From: Lotus japonicus
Taxonomy: Eukaryota; Streptophyta; Magnoliopsida; Fabales; Fabaceae
Length of the DNA: 64,000 nt
Assembly (NCBI RefSeq): GCF_012489685.1
Contig: NC_080043.1
Coordinates: forward strand, 56,690,289 to 56,754,288
Reading direction: 5' to 3'
Shown: in pieces, positions 21,649 to 32,684 of the stretch
How positions within the stretch are numbered: the stretch's first letter is position 1
How the letters are laid out: the number at the start of each line of letters is the position of its first letter
Notes under the pieces: generated by a model
Seen by the model: the letters and a program-made list of their open reading frames with translations, nothing else
The model's database searches: none
Told to the model about the DNA's origin: nothing
Position numbers and translations under genes: made by a program

Positions 21649-21653
21649 AAAAG
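21649..21653. repeat. Target site duplication AAAAG, right copy
   Basis: Follows TACCTTCA of the 3' LTR; pairs with 9556-9560. Confidence 0.95.
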
Positions 21654-24336
21654 GTCCATCATCACCCAAGTAATGGCCCGAGAAGTTCCCAGGTAAGCTG
21701 GCCGGGCACAATGCCTCATTAAAAGCCCTTCTTTCCTTGGACAGAACAACCCAAGTTCTTACGTGAATTCAAATGGGGTTTTTTTCCATTATCATTTTCA
21801 AACTCAATTTTCCTTTGAGAAGGTCTCGATCCATAAAACAATAATAGGGTACGAACCTCGGTCCGTCCCATCAAACTTTATCCAAAAACTCGTCAGGAGT
21901 CTTGCATAACTACCCGTTATCCACTATCTTGACGTTCCTCACTCATTCGCACAATCGCACGGTATATTCAATATAGTCAGCAATTCAAGTGCGTAATAGA
22001 AAGACACAATATAATCAATATAATCCAAATATCATGTGAACAAATAATCACATAGCCTATAGTTAACCATTTAACAATTAAGCATGCGAGTCAATTATCA
22101 ACATATCAATGCGATAAATCCTAATCTCCCATGTCGGCCGAAGCCCAGAAAACGGAGACACACGTCTCAATCAGTTCACTCGGCCGAAGCCTTCAGAAAA
22201 CATTTTCAATCCAGACAATTCATATGCATAAACAATAAATCAAGTCGAATTTATCGACGCCTACAAAGCATTAGCTAGCAAGTAAGTTGCCCTAACCTCG
22301 AACTCGTCCAGTGTGTTCAAGCAAGGCTCCTTCACAATCCCTTTTTCCTGCTCCAAGTGTTCCTCCAAACGAATCTTTGAGTAAACGAAGCGAAAGTCAA
22401 TCAAAACAAGTCAATTCGGTCAAAACAATACTAACTAGCGTTAGACAAAGCTTAAGAAGCTTCAGAGTACTATATTTAAGCATGGATAGACGACAGAACC
22501 TCGTTCGCTAAAACGAGCATAACTCGAGCTACAGAACTCGGAATGACACGAAACCAGCGCCAAAATTTCGACAATCGAAAGAGCTACGCAATGGCTCAGG
22601 TCATAGAGACCGAAAAATTATTTTTGGACACGGTACCCTAAGCAATAGGTTTCGGCCACTATGTAAAATAGGGTTTCCGAACTTTTTCTTCGATCTAAAT
22701 CGATTCCTAGGTATTCTTAGGCGATATCTAGGCCAAGGAAACTCTCAGAAAAAATTATCGAATCGAAAACTGCCGCAGGGGTATTTTTGGTCATTATTTT
22801 CAGCTAAGAATTTCAAAATCAGAGTTTCGAAAAAACAAATTAGATGGGGTTGATACTAACGACGATTATGACGACTAATCTTACTAACGCTAAGCTCAGT
22901 CGAGGGTTTTTAGCCCAAAGGTTGGAACTTTAGCCAAAAATGGGGTATTATGAGCAGAATTGAAACTCGGCAGCAATTCGGCGAGAATCAGCAAAATGTA
23001 ATCCGCTAAACATGCTCAGGGGCACGCAGGGAATAAGTTTAGATAAAAAGATGAAGTTATCTAGATAGTTTTGCAAAAACCTCAAAACTAAGAGTACAGA
23101 AAAGTATAGAGAAAAGCGGCAGAATTTACTATCAGAAGTAAGGAAAAGCGTCAGTACCTTGAGGTCTATGCGTAGCAACGAACTATGGAACGATCAGGAA
23201 AGAATCGGGGAAAAACTCTTCTCCTCCTTCTCCTCTTGTGGCGCGGGTTTGGGTGGGTGTGTTAGTGAGTTTTTTTGTTTCAAGCTTCAACATATATATA
23301 GGGAATGAAATGGAAGATATTTATCAAGGATCGGATAAGTATGAATAGATATTTATCAAAGATTGGATAAGGATGAATAGATATTTGAGAAGATATTTTG
23401 TGAAGATATTTTTGAAAAGATATTTTGTAAACCGGTACAGATTTGTTTAGATATCGGAGGATTTAGCTCATACAGTTAAGATAAAAATATGAGAGTGATT
23501 CCGATTCTTTCCTACTGATTCCATCGTATTTTAGACACGATATTCTCCCCGCCGAATCTTCTAATTCTTCAAAGAAATATCGGTATGATTTTTGGTTTTC
23601 GAGGCTTGTGTTTAATGCTATATATAGAGGTTGGAAAAACGCGGGGAAAATGAAAGTTTCGCGATTCTGATTTTTCCGGCTTCATTCTCCGTGAATTCTA
23701 AGATACGTTTTGGCGAAAGAATTCCAAAACTAAAAAGAGGTTCCCTTGTATTTTAGGCGACTAATGCAAAGTCGGTGTAAAATTATTTTACCCGATAAGT
23801 TACTTTTTGCATCGAATGTCGGAATAGAAAACTTTCTTCTAAAGAAAGATTGAAATCATCAAGAGAAATGGGTGTACGCGAGTAGAATCTTCATTTGAAG
23901 CTCCGAATAGAAAAAGTCTTCATCGTCGGTTAATTTTAGGGTTTTTGAACTATCAGGGTTTTAGTTTCGGCAAACTTCCGAGGATTGGAATCGGACGTTC
24001 GTAGATCCTAGGGTTTCGCCTTGAAACGATTGTCGTATAAGGAATAAGAGAAGTTCTAACATTTCTCTGAAGATTTTTGGAATTAGCTTCCATCGTGCCT
24101 TTAAGTGAAAACTAGCTTTTTACTAGGGTTTCTGCCCTAGGTTTAAGCGTATATCGATCGTGCTATACCTTTTATCTATTTTGATACAATCCTTAGACTT
24201 TTCCTGAACTTTCTCCTTCATAAATTTATTTCATCCGATAAACTCTTGTTCAGGTTTTTCCTTCGCGATACATCAAGCCTAATCGTAAATGGAAGTCTCT
24301 TCCACTTATTCTAAGCTTAAAAACTTGGGTCTTACA
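21654..24336 (-). repeat. 5' LTR of the non-autonomous Ty3 element, part 2
   Basis: Continues the LTR interrupted at 9560 and corresponds to about 4792-7470 of the other LTR. It ends with CTTGGGTCTTACA at 24336. The TATA box is at 23618-23627. Small indels relative to the other copy are mostly in A/T homopolymers. Confidence 0.93.
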
Positions 24337-24341
24337 ATCAT
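24337..24341. repeat. Target site duplication ATCAT, right copy
   Basis: Directly follows the LTR end and equals 3189-3193. Confidence 0.9.
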
Positions 24342-24632
24342 CACAGTAGGTATTTCGCATAGAATTCCCTAACCAAGACTTCACAAGCAATAGAATTGGG
24401 ATCCACCCAATTCTTCCACCTCCTTGTCTCCATGGCCTATTGCATGCCGAGGGGGGTCTCTCCTTCCATCCCTATAAAATACTCCTCGCTCCTTCACACA
24501 CCCCTTGTGTGCTAGGACGGATTGATAGAATTCCTCCTTTTTTGCCGAAAGGAAGCGGGAGCGGTCAAAGTTCTAGGAAGTGGAAGAGGACCCCGCGACC
24601 CTTGTGGGATATCTTGCTCTCTTAGCAGGCAT
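24342..24632 (-). pseudogene. ORF-1/Transposase_32-like transposon protein, N-terminal part
   Basis: From a minus-strand ATG at 24632 the frame reads MPAKRARYPTRVAGSSSTS, stops, and continues in frame as NFDRSRFLSAKKEEFYQSVL. It then shifts frame before VDPNSIACEVLVREFYAKY, the conserved core of the family. It joins the C-terminal part at 3193 across the inserted Ty3 element. One stop and one or two frameshifts here, plus the stops in the other half, make it a pseudogene that was decaying independently of the split. Confidence 0.7.
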
Positions 24633-25537
24633 CTGCACAAAGTTAGCACAACCACAAGCCGCACAAAACCATTAGTCATGTTAGTAAAAAATAAATAAAA
24701 GTATGTACAAAAATTAAAAACTTGAACCCCTAAGAGCACCCAGTCAAGTTTTCTAGTGAAATTGGCAAGGAGAAGAAATAAACCACAAAGCACTTGCCCA
24801 AAATCGACCAGAAAAACTCATTGGAGCATTCAAACACTTAGAAGGCACAAAACAAAACTAAAACTACACTAATACTACCTAACTACCCAATTCTCACCAA
24901 TCTCATACCCAATACTAAATTTGGCACAAAAATACCCATGAAAAAGCAAAAAACAACCAAACCCAACTTACACAAACTCAAAATCACTCAACCCATAACC
25001 CCCAAGAGTTATAAACTTGCAAACCCATGAAACTTAGATGGAAGGAAGTGGAAAATTGGAACTTACCTTGAACTTGGAGTGAGTGGGTGCAAGTGAGATG
25101 CTCTTGATGCAGTGCAACTTGGGAAGAGGAAGAGTGGGCAAAAGTGTGTGTAAGTGAGATGGGGAGAGTAGAAAATGGGTAAATGTAGAGAGTGGGGCGG
25201 TTTTAGAGAGAAAGGGAAGTTAGAAATTGGGAAAATGAAGAGTTAGGAGTGTTTAAAAATGAAAAAACTGTGTGTGTGTGCGTGTTTGGGTGCTCAAGCG
25301 CTAGGATGGGGCGCTTGAGCGCCCTGGCTGCCCCTGCTAGCTTGAAGCTACGGGCAGGCTGGCGCTTGAGCGCCCTTGCCCAGTGCAAATTTTGAATTTT
25401 TTTTTTTAGAACTAGGAATTACAACAACTAAAATGCTACACTAATAAAATAGAAAATGAGAAAGAAAGAAAAAAGAATGGGTTGTCTCCCATTTAGCCCT
25501 AAGTTATAGTCCTAGGTGGACTCTCCTTCCTTTGGTG
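24633..25537 (-). other. Non-coding spacer of the outer Ty3 element
   Basis: No gene. AT-rich, with a GC-rich patch at 25285-25380 that repeats the GCGCTTGAGCGC palindromes also seen at 510-650. At 25490-25530 minus strand has CCTAGGACTATAACTTAG and GGGAGACAACCC, sequences of the kind found 3' of coding regions in Athila-like elements. RT and integrase, expected between protease and ORF-1, are missing. Confidence 0.5.
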
Positions 25538-25900
25538 TTAGGAAGGAAATTCCTTACCATTGATCAACTTTCCACAAGTGCAAGGGAGAAACCTTGCACA
25601 GAACCTCTGAAGTAAATCCTCCCATGAGGCAATGTCCTTATGTTCATCAAACCAAGCCCTAGCCTCCCTTGTCGAAGAATGAGGGAAGAGTTTAATCTTC
25701 ACTTCATCACTTGAAACACCCTCAATCTTAGCAAGGGAGCTAGCTTGGGTAAACTTGACCATGTGAGCATGCAAGTTTTCGTACTTGGACCCCCCATACT
25801 TGTTTCCATTAACAAGCTTGATGAGAGTCGGATGGAACTCATCAACTTGGGCATTAGCTTTGGGGTCTCTTTCGAAACCTTCGACTTGCTTCTAATCACA
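25538..25900 (-). pseudogene. Second, unrelated-looking Ty3 gag fragment
   Basis: The minus-strand frame contains HAHMVKFTQASSLAKIEGVS, VKIKLFPHSSTREARAWFDE and SWEDLLQRFCARFLP, the core of the retrotransposon gag (capsid) domain. Upstream, after a frame change near 25800, comes NGNKYGGSKYENLHAHM. It is a different gag from the one at 27.0-28.1 kb and lies 3' of the protease of the same strand, an order not found in a normal element. I infer recombination or an internal deletion joining two elements. Confidence 0.65.
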
Positions 25901-28132
25901 TCACAAACAAAATCATTATCATGGCTAGTCTCAATCATAGGATTTAAAAACAGAAAACCGTACCTTTTCCTTACCAAATCGGAGAATGAGGTGACCCTTG
26001 TCAACATCAATCTTAGCTCTACCAGTAGCTAAGAAAGGTCGACCAAGAATGAGAGGAATCTTCTCATCCTCCTCCATATCAAGCACCACAAAATCCACGG
26101 GGAACACATACTTGTCCACCCTCACCATCACATCCTCCACAATCCCATATGGAGTCTTGAGGGAACGATCCGCCATATGCAAGGAAAGCATGGTTGGAGT
26201 AACCTCTCCTAGGTTCAGCCTCTCAAACATGGTGAGCGGCATCAAATTGATGCTTGCTCCTAGATCACACAAGGCTTCCACATCCGCCATGCCTTCAATT
26301 TCCACCGGAATAGTGAAACTTCCGGGGTCTCTTCTTTTCTTTGGCATTTTCCGCTGCAAAACGGCACTACATTCCTCCGTCATCAACACCGTCCCATCTA
26401 CTCCCTTCAACCTTCTTCTCTTATGCAAAATATCCTTCATAAACTTAGCATATATAGGCATTTGTTCCAAAGCATCGGCAAAACGAATACTAATGTGGAG
26501 CTTTTTGAAAATATCAACAAATTTTGAAAACTTTTTATCTAAGCTCTTCTTAGTCAATGCTTTAGGGAACGGAACCTTGCTAGTTTCAGGAGTAAGTTCA
26601 ACTTCCTCTCTCACCTTAATAGGCACAACTACTTCTCCTTCCACTATCTCCTCTCTCTTTTCTCCCTCTGTTTTTTCCTTCAATTCATTCATCACTCTCC
26701 CACTTCTAGTGGACACAACAGAGGCATTTTCTTGCTTAGGATTAGGGATAGTGTCGGAAGGAAACTTACCTTGAGGTCTCTCAGCTATTTGCTTGGCCAG
26801 CTGGCCAAATTGATTCTCAAGATTCTTGATAGCCGCCTCTTGATTCTTGTAATTATTCTCCGTTCGGTTGATGAAAGTCTCCACCAACTCCTCTAAGCTT
26901 TTCTTGGAACAACCACCTTCACCTTCTCCTCGCTCTTGAGGTTGTCTTGAGCTTTGGCCTTGGAAACCTTGGCTAGGAAATTGCCTTTGAAAGCCACTTC
27001 CTTGCCCATTATTACCTTGCCTCTAAGAGAAATTAGGGTGATTCCTCCATCCTGGATTGTAAGTATTTGAAAATGGGTCATTCCGAGCTTGACCCATGGC
27101 CTTCACTTCCTCCTCCGGTCTAGTATCTGTGCATTCTTCGCTGTCATGTGGCCCTCCACAAGTCACACACTCCAATTTGGCAACTCGACCACCAATCTTG
27201 GTAGTCTTCATTTCATTTTGAATCTCATTCATTTGCTTGGAGAGTTGCTTGTTTGGAGGCCATGAGCTGATCATAAGCCTCAACCTCTAGGATCCCCCTT
27301 CGGGCTTGGCGTTCATTACTTGAGTTCATGGCCCTTATAGCCATTTTTTCAATCAACTCGTACCCCACTTGTGGAAGTAAGGCATCGAACTCACCGTTTG
27401 AAGCCGCATCCAAGCCAAACCTCGAAGAATATTGGAGACCATCATAGAACTTTGCCACTTGTTCCGCTTGGGTGAGGTTATGTTGAAGACACCTCCTCAA
27501 GAGCTTTTTAAACCTTTCCCAAGCTTCATAGAGATTTTCATCGGTGGATTGAGCAAAAGTCATGATGTCATTCTTGAGCTTTCTCAAGAGGGCTCTTGGA
27601 ACAAACCTTGTGGTGAATTTCTCAGCCAAGTCCTCTCAAGATGTAATGCTACCTTGGGGCTGTGAATTCAACCACTCTTCAGCAGTATCCCTCGATGAAA
27701 AAGGGAACAAACTCAAGCGGATGGTGTCCGCTGAAACATTCTGAACTCTGTAGGTGTTACAATTGCGGATGAACCGCTCCATGGTTGCATGAGGATCTTC
27801 AAGAGCACCTCCACCGTACTGATTTTGGCTCACCAAATTGATGAATGCCGGCCTCAGCTCAAAATTTCTCGTGCCATCGGGGGGAAACTATGCTGCCCGG
27901 ATAATCGTAGCTCATGGCAGCAGAGGTGAGGTCTCTAAGAGAACGATTGGCATTCTCCGCTTTTGCTCTTGAAGTCTTTGAGCAATAGCCTCATTCACTT
28001 TTTCTTCAATGTGGGCTTGCAATTCCTCCTCCGTCATATGGGCAGTCATGGCGGCTATCTCAGCAGCTCTTTGCTGAGCTCGACGACGATGGAGGGTACG
28101 TTCAGGCTACGGATCAAACTCCAATGGATCCG
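25901..28132 (-). pseudogene. gag-protease polyprotein of the outer Athila/Tat-like element, 5' end in gap
   Basis: Frames on the minus strand from 28132 down read as one gag-pro gene. They comprise: an N-terminal segment (EEELQAHIEEKVNEAIAQRL); a capsid domain (ALEDPHATMERFIRNCNTY, FTTRFVPRALLRKLKNDIM); a short zinc knuckle CVTCGGPHDSEEC; a Gln/Gly-rich linker; then VETFINRTENNYKNQEAA, LENQFGQLAKQIAERPQGKF and STRSGRV. The retroviral-type protease follows (ALCDLGASINLMPLTMFERL, VVLDMEEDEKIPLILGRPFL; active-site D-L-G instead of the usual D-[ST]-G). Breaks: a stop replaces the Trp of SWEDL at about 27636, a frameshift near 27255, and a stop near 27021. The related copy at 63366-64000 lacks the first of these. 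The 5' end is lost in the sequence gap. Confidence 0.85.
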
Positions 28133-28232
28133 NNNNNNNNNNNNNNNNNNNNNNNNNNNNNNNNNNNNNNNNNNNNNNNNNNNNNNNNNNNNNNNNNNNN
28201 NNNNNNNNNNNNNNNNNNNNNNNNNNNNNNNN
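28133..28232. other. Assembly gap of 100 N
   Basis: Exactly 100 N, the conventional placeholder for a gap of unknown size. It separates a minus-strand gag from a plus-strand LTR tail. At least about 3.7 kb of the plus element's 5' LTR, the LINE 5' end and the outer element's leader are missing here. Confidence 0.99.
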
Positions 28233-28442
28233 GGAGTCACTGCGAGTGTGTGTGACGTGGAAGTGCAGCTGAGGCTGTACATGTTTATATTTGTTGTTTA
28301 TCGGTTAGTTTAGTTGTTGGGCTCTGTCTTTATTTCTTTATTGCTTTTATTAAAAGGAAACAAACAAAAAAAAAATTACCTGTTTTCCGCGTAAAGATTA
28401 TTTTTGGTTACTAAAGTGACACCTGGAAATCGGGGTGTTACA
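28233..28442 (+). repeat. 5' LTR (last 210 bp) of plus-strand Ty3 chromovirus
   Basis: Identical to 35694-35904 except one substitution (GGGCTCTG/GGGTTCTG) and a difference in an A-run. Ends GGGGTGTTACA and is followed by the tRNA-Met primer site at 28446-28457 (TGGTATCAGAGC). The rest lies in the gap. Confidence 0.93.
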
Positions 28443-28457
28443 TTGTGGTATCAGAGC

Positions 28458-29368
28458 TTAGTCGAGTCTTTTGGGAGTCTTTGGGGAATAGGTCTTCTGT
28501 GCTAGGTTGTGTGACTCTGCAAAGAGTGAAAATTGATTGTCTGCAGAGCGATTTTCGCTCTAATTGCTTGCGTTACTACTCAATCGGATTGAGTGGTTTG
28601 TCTAGTGCTACCGTATGGTTAGTACTAATCGGACGTTCGATGGGATATAGGATGGTGGATCTTAACCGGATGGCGGAGGCTACACGTGAGCATCATCAAC
28701 GACTGATGGCGACAGCAATGTATCAACAAAGAGGAATGAACCGAACAGAAGCTGGGGGACCAATAAGGTCAGGATCTCAAGGCTACAACAGAAGGGAGAG
28801 CTACCATCAGTGGGGACCGTATCAGCGTTTCAAGGGAAGAGATCTTATCTCAAGAGTCTACAAACCAACGACTGCTGATACTGGAGGGGAGTCAGTTGGT
28901 GACAAAGGTGTGACATGTACTCGTTGTGGAAAGTTTGGGCATTTTGCTAACAAGTGCTCAGTGACTGGATGGAGACGCTTCAAGTGTAACCGAGAGGGGC
29001 ATCTAGCTGTGAACTGCAAGACACCCCAGGAGGAAACGTCTGATAGTAAGATGAAAGGGAATGATGCTACCGAAGGGACATGAAACAAGACTTCGGGAAG
29101 AGCAGTGACGTGTTACAGGTGCAGGGAAGTAGGGCACTATGCTAGTAAGTACAAGATCAAGGGAAAACTATGCTTTAATTGCAACCAACCGGGACATTTC
29201 TCCAGAGATTGTAAGGCACTCAAGGGCGAATCATCAGGGAATGTTGGGAAAGGAAAACAATTTGCTACAGAGGAAAGGATTCATACCAAGGAGGGGGCAA
29301 GAGCTGAGGAGTTGAACGAGGAAGAACGTGGGAACGATGGTAATATTTTAACTGTTCTTTTATTCTAG
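28458..29368 (+). pseudogene. Ty3 gag nucleocapsid remnant with four zinc knuckles
   Basis: An open region begins immediately after the primer site and reaches 29083; one in-frame stop later it continues to 29368. Four knuckle motifs are seen: CTRCGKFGHFANKC intact; FKCNREGHLAVNC without its first Cys; CYRCREVGHYASKY without its last Cys; CFNCNQPGHFSRDC intact. The capsid domain expected before them is absent, so the 5' half of gag is deleted. Paired CCHC knuckles are common in Tekay/Del-type chromoviruses. It cannot build particles and would depend on a partner element. Confidence 0.75.
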
Positions 29369-31640
29369 AATAACTTACTCTTTTCTCTTCGAAGCGAGTG
29401 TGACGCGCCTAACTTGTATTTACTACTTAGACTATGATCCTATGATTATTATCCCTAGTAGGACCTTATTCGAAGTTGCTCGTGTTTTAACTATAGGAGT
29501 TACACGAGGTTGGGAATAGCACACTAAGTCTAGAAAGTAGCCTTCCACCGATGCGATTATGAGGAAGCTAGTAGCTGAAGAACGAATCTTAGGGAGATTC
29601 CGTATGGGTAGTATACGTGTCATGTTGAGGGTGTGTAGTTCCGTAGCGGGATCATTAAAGGATTTAGTATCAGGATATTTGTGACTACTGGAGGATAGGA
29701 ACTCATTGACTGTTCCAGTGGGTTTTTCTAAATTTCCACCTTCGATGTATTAGGCCTGATCAACCTAATATTGAGGGGGTGATATTCGGAATCACAGCTG
29801 GTTATGGACTTTGATAGAAAGACGGGTAAGATGAATTTGAATTGATTGAGGATTAGTCGGATTTGGGAGGAAAGTTCGTGTTAAGCATTTGATTGTAAAA
29901 GATTAAGATTTGAATCTGTGGAAGTCGATGAGTGTCGTATAGACATTGATTGGTTAGTTCGTGTGATTACTCCAAGTAGAGGTAGACCAAGTCAAGAGAT
30001 TTAGTGCTGGAAAAGTATTAAGTAGTTTCTCGGAAGTTATGAAGTCATAGGTTATGTGATTGCTGAGGGGAGTTGTTAGAGACTAAATAAGTTGGATTTA
30101 ATCATGTTTTAGATGATACCTTGATGGTAGCGAGATTGAGAAGAATTAGCTCTGAACTATATTGTTATAGTCGAGTTCGAGGAATAAGTTTTGCTAAGCG
30201 TTTGATTAATATGTGGAGACATTATAGTCTTAAGAGATGAATTTTCGCTTGAAAAGTGTTGAATTAATGATTAAGTTGGAGAAAGAAAGTTTTAGCATAA
30301 GTTGAATACTTGAGGTTGTTGATATGGATTCCAAAGAAATATGCTGAGATTACTAAGTGAGATATACTAAGTTGGATTGAAATCTTAGGGTTAAGATTGA
30401 ATCTTGAGAGCCGAGAATCGCGTACGAGTAGGAGATCTTATGGTTGTAGGTGTGACAATAGGAGTTGAATCTTAGAAGATTGAAGACCTGAAGGTGAGTT
30501 TCGGGTTAAGACCATTGATGTATAATATAAGAGTGATCTTGAAGTAAAGGAATTCTGGGTTGTGTAGAGTGTTAAGGTTGGTTATAAGTTGGTGATCGAT
30601 TGATGTTGATTATGAGGTTGCGGACATAATGACCATGTGATAAGATTTGAATGATGTTGGCATAATAAGTTGTGAATGTGAAAGCATGACGACACTGGTC
30701 AGGTCGTTTGGGTAAGTGAAGGAGTTATAGTTTTTAAGAAACGGATATCCATTTAAGAAGTATTGAAGGATTAAAGGTCATTAGAGGACCAAACTTGGTG
30801 AAGGTTTAGGTTTTAAATCTATGAATGTCTGTCTAAGGTGTGTAGGACTCGAAGTTTGTCAGAATTTGATTGAGAGATTAAGAAGTTGAGTGACGAGATG
30901 GTGATGGAGTGACAAAAAGGAAAGTGTTAGTATTAAGATGAATACTTGAAGTTGTTATGTTTGGACAAGTTCCTCAGAGTCTAAGAGGGAATGAAACTTT
31001 GTTATGGATTTTGATGGTGCACATTACGGGTAACAAGTGAATTTTGCTAAAGTTGAATAAGAATCCTAGGGCTAAGGTTGTCCTAGAGAGCTGAGATTCC
31101 TGTACACATAAGAGATTTGGTGGTGTTAGCGGTTACGGTAAGAGTTAAATCTCAGAATGTTGAAGGATCGGATGATAAGATGGCTAGTTAAGTCCCTTGA
31201 GGTATAGTTATGATTTAATCTTCTAGAGGATAAGTCTCGATTTGTGCGAAGTGTTAGGAATTTCAGTAAGTGTAAATAGGTTTGAGTGAGGGAAGTTTTG
31301 AGGAAGAAGACGATAATAATGGATTGTTAGATATTAAGAAGAGGATTATCTTATAAGTTGTTGATAAATTGATGTTGAAGGGGGATAAGATTAGTGAAGG
31401 ACAAGGAATAAGGACATAAGTCGAGTTTTAATTCGAATAGTGACTAAGTAGAAGTTTGATTACTTGGTGTGTGTAAAGATAGTTACGAAGTTGGAGGTGT
31501 TTTAATGGACTATTAGATTCCAACGCAATATTTCGTCTAGGAGTTATCGAACGAACAAGTGGAGTTTTGGACTGTAGATGAAGATCACGAGGACGAGTTG
31601 AGTATTTACCTTAAGATGACAGAGAGGCACCGAGTTTAAG
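29369..31640 (+). other. Decayed, non-coding interior of plus-strand Ty3 element
   Basis: No frame over about 60 codons with recognisable motifs. Faint traces of reverse transcriptase (EVIGYVIAEG near 30035-30070, cf. the FLGHVIS motif) suggest ancient pol. Two stretches, about 30300-30560 and about 30940-31210, resemble each other clearly though imperfectly, as in an old internal duplication. G/T-rich relative to the flanks. Confidence 0.6.
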
Positions 31641-31982
31641 AAGAATTTCGGACGACCGAAAGTAAAGAAGTAAGTGGCTAAGATGGTGCGACTGCACGGA
31701 ATGCCAACCGGTATCATTTCAAGCAGAGGTCCGACGCAAGTAATCGAGTCAGACGACATGAGGTTGAATGATGTTTTGTCTTTTGAGATGCCGATAGTTA
31801 GCAGTGGGGATAGAAGAGTGAAACAGTTAAGGGGAAGGCAGATTGCTTAAGTAAAGATTTTGAGGAACAATGACACAGGCACTACTACATGAGAATTGGA
31901 AGATAAGATCGAGGAACTGTATTCCGGACTTTCTCAGAACTCTGAGTTTCGAGGACGAAACTTTCTTTTTGGAGGGGAGTAT
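31641..31982 (+). pseudogene. Integrase/chromodomain tail and polypurine tract of plus-strand Ty3 element
   Basis: MVRLHGMPTGIISSRGP (about 31683-31733) is the integrase core motif that normally reads as a variant of VRLHGVPSSIVSDRDP. It is followed by KQLRGRQIA, NNDTGTTT and ELEDKIEELYSGL, the C-terminal end of chromovirus pol, interrupted by two stops. FRGRNFLFGGEY then leads into the purine tract GGAGGGGAG (31971-31979) against the LTR. The same tail is seen, better preserved, at 7534-7650. Confidence 0.7.
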
Positions 31983-32674
31983 TGTAAGACCTGGATTTTC
32001 AGAACAAGTTAAGTTTCCGACTCACACGTAGAATCAGTGTAAGCGTGACAGGAGTTTGATATTTGAGGAAGATTAATGAAGAAGAAAGTTCAGGAATTGC
32101 TTGAGGAATGTTGCGTAGTTGTTTTCGGAGTTAGTGCGAGTCGTCTGCACACCTGCCTTATGGCGAGCGTGTCCAGAATAGGCTATTTCGCTCTTAAAGC
32201 AACGTTTTGAGTGAGATTTCGAACTCTCGGAAAATTTAAAGTTTCTCTTTATTTTTCCATCGACCAGCGTTTCATTTCGGAACTCTGGACTGTACGCACG
32301 ATAGGTTTCACTTTTCGGATGTCCGCCGACGCTAATTTCTTTGCTTCGAAACCCTATTTTCGAGCAATGGATGAAGACTTTTTCTATTCGGGACTTCTAA
32401 CGAAGATTCCGTCCGCGTTGCCAGATTTGTTTCGACGTTTCCAATCTTTCTTCAGAAGGAAGTTTTGTCGTCCGGCGATCACAGCAAAAAGTAGTTTTTC
32501 GGGACAGATTTAACTTACACCGCTTTTGAGATTTTCGATATCGTTTTTCCCATATCATAGATATTTGTTTTGAGTTCTGGATTTCTGACGCCAGAATCTC
32601 TCTTAGAATTTCTCGGTGATCGTGCTGCAAAAATCGGAATCGCGAAATTTTCATTTTCCCGCGATTTCACCCGC

Positions 32675-32684
32675 CTATAAATAG
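32675..32684 (+). promoter_or_regulatory. TATA box of plus-strand Ty3 LTR
   Basis: CTATAAATAG about 690 bp into the LTR, the same distance as in the two related LTR families, followed by GCGCGAAAAAGC. Predicts a start near 32710. Confidence 0.6.

Noticed and set aside
26000..26774. Plus-strand 258-codon frame
   Set aside because: Shadow of the minus-strand protease gene, whose motifs are clear.
29369..31640. Hidden novel gene in the Ty3 interior
   Set aside because: No frame of length, no splice-consistent series of exons, and faint RT traces fit decayed pol.
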